Shown here: piece by piece, positions 23,937 to 26,969 of the stretch
Layout: each line of letters begins with the position of its first letter
How positions within the stretch are numbered: position 1 is the stretch's first letter
Source of the DNA: JAGLTQ01 sp964605385
Lineage (GTDB): Bacteria > Pseudomonadota > Gammaproteobacteria > UBA6429 > Thiohalophilaceae
Direction of reading: 5' to 3'
Assembly: GCA_964605385.1 (NCBI GenBank)
Contig: CAZSCK010000033.1
Location: 1-26,969, forward strand
Length of the DNA stretch: 26,969 nt
The notes under the pieces: model-generated
Databases searched by the model: none
Told to the model about the DNA's origin: nothing
The model's input: only the letters and a program-made list of their open reading frames with translations
Program-made: the position numbers and the translations under genes

Positions 23937-24226
23937 GCTGATAAGCAGCCTCAAATACGGTGATTTTATCATCTGTTGCTTCGAAATGAGGCTGATCACT
24001 TCTGCTTGAATTACTTGTGTTGTCAGTCAAGGCTCGTTTTGAATGCCAGGGTGACTTTCTAAGCTATTGAAAACTATAATATTAAGATGAAAAAAAACTG
24101 AAGTCAGGCTATTTAATAACGGTATTCACAGTTTGAAGGTTGTTAACAATGGTTTACAAATAAAAGGTGAAATTTGTTTTTTGCCTGCCGATAACTAAAT
24201 CACTAGGGTTTTGATAGGTGATTGGA

Positions 24227-24706
24227 ATGTTTAAACTACTCATAATGGTCTTTATTTTCTTTTTTTCTCAACAGATTTTTGCTGACTCTGTAAATTTAAT
24301 TATTAATGGTAAAGCTTTTCATGAAAACAAGAAAAATTATAATGAAAATAACTGGGGCTTAGGGTTTGAGTATAATTTTAAAGAAAATAAAAAATGGATT
24401 AATTTTGTAAATGGCGGTTCTTTCAAAGACAGCAATTCAAATACCTCAAAATATTTAGGCGGTGGAACTAAAAGACGTTTTTTATTAACAGATGATCAAG
24501 ATGGCTGGCATATTGATGCGGGTCTCACTGCATTTTTGATGACGCGTAAAGATTTTAAAAATAACCAACCCTTTTTTGGGGCGCTGCCTTTTATTTCTGT
24601 GGGAACCAGCAAGTTTGCTATTAACGCAACCTATATTCCTGCGATTAGTCCAAAATTTGTGGGCTTACTCTTTTTACAAGCTTCATTCACTATTTCTGAG
24701 TGGTAA
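24227..24706 (+). CDS. PagP-like outer-membrane beta-barrel protein
   Basis: From the ATG at 24227 this is a 159-residue secreted protein. Its signal peptide is about 1-20 (MFKLLIMVFIFFFSQQIFA cleaved before DSVN). The rest alternates as an eight-strand barrel. Landmarks of PagP (lipid A palmitoyltransferase) appear in order: a His in KAFHEN, YNENNWGLGF, SFKDSNSN with the Asp-Ser pair of the active site, a Gly-rich strand, GLTAFLMTRKDF, LPFISVG and TYIPAISP. The loop between His and YNE is shorter than in E. coli PagP. If active it would palmitoylate lipid A, but other PagP-like barrels have no proven role. A GTG at 24218 is an alternative start. It is monocistronic. Confidence 0.65.
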   Translation: MFKLLIMVFIFFFSQQIFADSVNLIINGKAFHENKKNYNENNWGLGFEYNFKENKKWINFVNGGSFKDSNSNTSKYLGGGTKRRFLLTDDQDGWHIDAGLTAFLMTRKDFKNNQPFFGALPFISVGTSKFAINATYIPAISPKFVGLLFLQASFTISEW

Positions 24707-24787
24707 TTAGCTTATAATTTTTTTATCGGTTTTTAATCCAAATACCGTTTTCAGCTCCATTTCTCGAATTAATTGATCCACCTCCGC
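24707..24787 (-). pseudogene. Possible short coding remnant
   Basis: On the minus strand one frame reads AEVDQLIREMELKTVFGLKT and continues DKKIIS before a stop, with an in-frame TAG just upstream. The composition is protein-like, but there is no start or recognised family. It abuts the PagP-like stop. This may be chance. Confidence 0.2.
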
Positions 24788-24887
24788 CTAGCTATATTTT
24801 TATCAACTTTGTAAGTCTGAAGTCTATCTTAAGGAGCAAAAACAAATAATAATACTTATTTGTAAAATATGCTGGCTTAACTATAAA

Positions 24888-25238
24888 ATGTCTAATCAAA
24901 TTATCAGTTCAGAATTATTAAAATCAGAACCCGATCTTATCGATTTAATTGATCGTTTTATTTCACGCTTACCTGGTATGCAGGAGGTGATTATAAAAGC
25001 ACATAATGAAAAAGACTGGGAAACCTTCGCTGGTTTAATTCACCAAATGAAAGGCGTGGGTGGGAATTATGGTTATCCAATGTTAACGATGCTTTGTGCC
25101 GAAATAGAAATGACAATTAAAGAAGAGAATTTTTCTAAAGTTGAAAATCAATTAAAGGAGTTTCAAATTATGGGTAAAAATATTTTAGCCGGTAGTGATG
25201 AAAACCATAAAATAGCCGAACAGGCTGTGTCAGAATAA
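24888..25238 (+). CDS. Stand-alone HPt phosphotransfer protein
   Basis: This 116-residue all-helical protein carries the HPt motif IHQMKGVGGNYG, with phosphorylatable His52 followed by the conserved KG. Family role: it relays phosphoryl groups from a hybrid-kinase receiver to a response regulator. No kinase or regulator adjoins it. The hybrid kinase at 7351-9102 has a receiver but no HPt, so it is a plausible donor within this window, though only by inference. A strong AAGGAG lies 51 bases before the ATG and is too far to serve it. A bidirectional terminator follows. Confidence 0.85.
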   Translation: MSNQIISSELLKSEPDLIDLIDRFISRLPGMQEVIIKAHNEKDWETFAGLIHQMKGVGGNYGYPMLTMLCAEIEMTIKEENFSKVENQLKEFQIMGKNILAGSDENHKIAEQAVSE

Positions 25239-25263
25239 TTTCAGGTTTTAAAAAGCAAGAATA

Positions 25264-25294
25264 AAAAAGGGCAGCTATAAAAGCTGCCCTTTTT
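25264..25294. terminator. Bidirectional intrinsic terminator
   Basis: Arms 25264-25276 (AAAAAGGGCAGCT) and 25282-25294 (AGCTGCCCTTTTT) pair perfectly over 13 bp with loop ATAAA, with A/T runs on both sides. It separates the convergent HPt and phosphofructokinase genes. Confidence 0.92.
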
Positions 25295-25314
25295 ATTTTA
25301 TTAACTAAAAAATA

Positions 25315-26769
25315 TTAAAGATCAAAATTTTTCAGTTTTTTCTTTAACATAACACCTTTCATGCGCACATATTTAGGTAAACCATCTTTATAAGGAGGAT
25401 AATCTTCACCCTTAATTAATGGTAATAAATATTCGCGGCATTTTGCTGTAATGCCAAACCCATCTTTAGAGATGAAGTTATCAGGCATCATTTTTTCAAC
25501 GTTAGCAACTTTGCTGAGATCGGCCATTCCAACTTTCCATTTGTAAGGTTTGTTTGAAATACGATCGATGGTTGGCATAACAGAGTTATGACCTTGTAAA
25601 GCAAACTGAACCGCCGCTTTACCCATTGCATATGCCTGATCAACATCAGATTTGGATGCGATATGACGTGCAGCACGTTGCATATAATCCGCAACACCCC
25701 AGTGGTATTTATGACCCAATTTTTCCTGAATCATGCCAGCAACAACTGGAGCACAACCACCTAATTGGCTATGACCGAAAGCATCTTTTAAGCCTGTTTC
25801 TGCAAGGAAACGACCATCTGGCCAATGCGTACCTTCTGAAACCACAACAGTACAGTAACCATGTTTTTTAACATTAGCATCAACTTTAGCGAGGAATTTT
25901 TCCTGATCAAATTCAACTTCAGGGAAAAGAATAATAATTGGAATTGGATTTTCTTCAGTTGAGGCTAAACCACCTGCTGCTGCAATCCAACCTGCGTGAC
26001 GGCCCATAACTTCAACAACAAAAACTTTAGTTGAAGTTTTGCACATTGAAGCAACGTCGAAACTCGCTTCTTGTGTAGAAATTGCAATGTATTTTGCAAC
26101 CGAACCAAAACCCGGGCAGTTATCCGTAATTGGAAGATCATTATCAACTGTTTTAGGCACATGAATAGCCTGAATCGGGTAACCCATTTCTTTTGATAAT
26201 TGTGAAATCTTAAAACAAGTATCTGCTGAATCACCACCACCGTTATAGAAGAAGTAACCAATGTTATGCGCTTTAAATACTTCGATTAAACGTTCATATT
26301 CACGACGGTTTGCTTCAAGAGATTTTAATTTGAAACGACAAGAACCAAATGCGCCAGATGGTGTGTGACGTAATGCAGCGATTGCAGAAGCTGATTCTTT
26401 ACTTGTATCAATGAGTTCTTCAAGTAAAGCACCAATGATGCCACTCTTACCTGCATACACAGTACCGATTTTGTTTTTGTTTTTACGTGCAGTTTCAATA
26501 ACACCACAAGCACTCGCATTAATTACCGCTGTTACGCCACCTGATTGCGCATAAAAAGCATTCATGACAGGTGTTTTAGGTTTACTGGCTTTTTTCTTAG
26601 TGGTTTTCTTTTTCGCTGCTTTCTTTTTGCCAGTTTTCTTCTTGGCTATTTTTTTCTTAGCGACCTTCTTTTTACTTGTTTTTTTCTTAGCAACTTTCTT
26701 TTTAGCTACCTTTTTCTTAGAAGCTTTTTTCTTTGCAACTTTTTTCTTGGCTTTCTTTTTAGCGGCCAT
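25315..26769 (-). CDS. PPi-type phosphofructokinase with histone-H1-like lysine-rich N-terminal extension
   Basis: The enzyme interconverts fructose-6-phosphate and fructose-1,6-bisphosphate. The catalytic part (from about 69) has AQSGGVTAVINAS, NGGGDSADT (177-180 region; Asp where ATP enzymes have Gly), PKTVDNDLP (205-213; Lys where ATP enzymes have Gly) and MGRHAGWIAA. The Asp and Lys residues mark pyrophosphate as donor. Residues 1-66 are unlike any normal PFK: twelve KKK runs, mostly at five-residue spacing with Ala, Val, Ser or Thr between, like bacterial histone-H1 and AlgP tails. The tail is translated, since AGAGGG lies about seven bases before the ATG at 26769 and the frame is continuous. 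A start at Met69 would yield a normal-length enzyme but has not been favoured. Confidence 0.9.
   Translation of the reverse strand: MAAKKKAKKKVAKKKASKKKVAKKKVAKKKTSKKKVAKKKIAKKKTGKKKAAKKKTTKKKASKPKTPVMNAFYAQSGGVTAVINASACGVIETARKNKNKIGTVYAGKSGIIGALLEELIDTSKESASAIAALRHTPSGAFGSCRFKLKSLEANRREYERLIEVFKAHNIGYFFYNGGGDSADTCFKISQLSKEMGYPIQAIHVPKTVDNDLPITDNCPGFGSVAKYIAISTQEASFDVASMCKTSTKVFVVEVMGRHAGWIAAAGGLASTEENPIPIIILFPEVEFDQEKFLAKVDANVKKHGYCTVVVSEGTHWPDGRFLAETGLKDAFGHSQLGGCAPVVAGMIQEKLGHKYHWGVADYMQRAARHIASKSDVDQAYAMGKAAVQFALQGHNSVMPTIDRISNKPYKWKVGMADLSKVANVEKMMPDNFISKDGFGITAKCREYLLPLIKGEDYPPYKDGLPKYVRMKGVMLKKKLKNFDL
26573..26760 (-). repeat. Imperfect 15-bp tandem repeat coding the lysine-rich tail
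   Basis: Repeated units of about 15 bases code KKK plus two small residues. Codons differ between units (AAA/AAG, varied Ala and Thr codons), so the repeat is old or under selection at protein level. Confidence 0.75.
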
Positions 26770-26822
26770 GGTGTTTCCCTCTAATTTTAAAAATGAATTA
26801 ATCGTTTACGTTGTAAAAAATA

Positions 26823-26847
26823 ATGCCTGCGTAATATTTGCAGGCAT
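26823..26847 (-). terminator. Intrinsic terminator of the gene at the right edge
   Basis: ATGCCTGC (26823-26830) and GCAGGCAT (26840-26847) pair over eight bases. On the minus strand a T-rich tract follows after two bases. It ends the partial gene at 26856-26969 and sits upstream of the phosphofructokinase gene. Confidence 0.75.
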
Positions 26848-26855
26848 CATATTTG

Positions 26856-26969
26856 TTAAGAACCTTCTTTTTCTGTCGCTTTTGTAAGCTTACGATCACC
26901 TTTATAAATACGAATCTCAATATCTGTACGCTTTGTTACTACAGGCTTTCCGAAATACTTGGCTAGGGG
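26856..26969 (-). CDS. C-terminal fragment of an unidentified gene
   Basis: One minus-strand frame is open from the window edge for 37 codons to TAA at 26856. It begins PLAKYFGKPVVTKRTDIEIR and ends in a basic, Lys/Glu-rich tail (KATEKEGS). The terminator just beyond supports a real gene end. I do not recognise the family. Confidence 0.6.
   Translation of the reverse strand, partial: PLAKYFGKPVVTKRTDIEIRIYKGDRKLTKATEKEGS

Larger units (their letters stand above)
23744..24226. other. Non-coding stretch with hairpins, possible mobile-element relic
   Basis: No convincing gene is present in about 480 bases. Visible structures: ACCGTATAA/TTATACGGT (23810-23842), a GGCC hairpin with T-run (23909-23936) and CAGCCTCA/TGAGGCTG (23946-23994). 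The segment TTTTTTCACACAGCC around 23890 resembles sequence I associate with ends of some insertion sequences, which is a recollection and not a match I could verify. Confidence 0.4.

Noticed and set aside
24831..24836. Perfect Shine-Dalgarno AAGGAG upstream of the HPt gene
   Set aside because: It is 51 bases from the ATG. An ATA start nine bases after it would add an odd hydrophobic leader with no family support.
26545..26887. Long plus-strand frames rich in Phe and Leu opposite the phosphofructokinase tail
   Set aside because: They are the reverse complement of lysine codons (AAA/AAG read as TTT/CTT). The hydrophobic look is an artefact.

Overview
The window looks like one scaffold of an AT-rich gammaproteobacterial draft or metagenome-assembled genome. 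Three things point there: an MSHA-type pilus block in the order E-G-B-(unknown)-A-C-D; a yibN-grxC-secB-gpsA block opposite gpmI-envC-ctp-yibQ, the arrangement known from E. coli and relatives; and ubiB, which implies ubiquinone respiration. A PPi-type phosphofructokinase is common among methylotrophic and sulfur-oxidising gammaproteobacteria, but I cannot name a genus. One 100-N gap is flanked by exact 55-bp copies of the same sequence, so it is an assembly join and not biology.

Layout. (1) 1-5551, minus strand: an MSHA-like type IV pilus locus with ATPase (MshE, carrying a recognisable c-di-GMP-binding MshEN domain), platform protein (MshG), four prepilin-like proteins (B, A, C and the 5' end of D), and an unknown membrane protein between B and A. 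The major-pilin-like gene has its own promoter-like sequence, a 5' leader that can fold into a three-way junction with two UNCG-capped hairpins next to the Shine-Dalgarno, and a terminator after it. (2) 5636-9102: a class 1B-type pyrD, trmL (split by the gap) and a membrane hybrid histidine kinase. (3) 9218-12646, minus strand: gpsA, secB, trxC, grxC, a membrane-anchored rhodanese, a DUF2892 protein and an ArsR repressor with the two-cysteine spacing of persulfide sensors (SqrR/BigR/YgaV). This reads as a thiol and sulfane-sulfur handling block. (4) 12897-19781, plus strand: gpmI, envC, ctp, yibQ, a decayed yajL and a DUF389 membrane protein, covering glycolysis and cell-envelope remodelling. 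(5) 19813-23743: an FMN reductase, ubiB and a second membrane histidine kinase. (6) 23744-26969: a gene-poor stretch with hairpins and possible insertion-sequence relics, a PagP-like outer-membrane barrel, an orphan HPt phosphotransfer protein, and a PPi-type phosphofructokinase with a 66-residue histone-H1-like lysine-rich extension.

Intergenic palindromic repeats of at least three families (GTCATTGCGAG type, GTAGCCCGGAT type, GTCATTCC type) punctuate the window. One of them supplies the last codons and stop of a pilin gene. The strongest leads are the structured pilin leader, the lysine-tailed phosphofructokinase and the persulfide-sensor/rhodanese/thioredoxin block.
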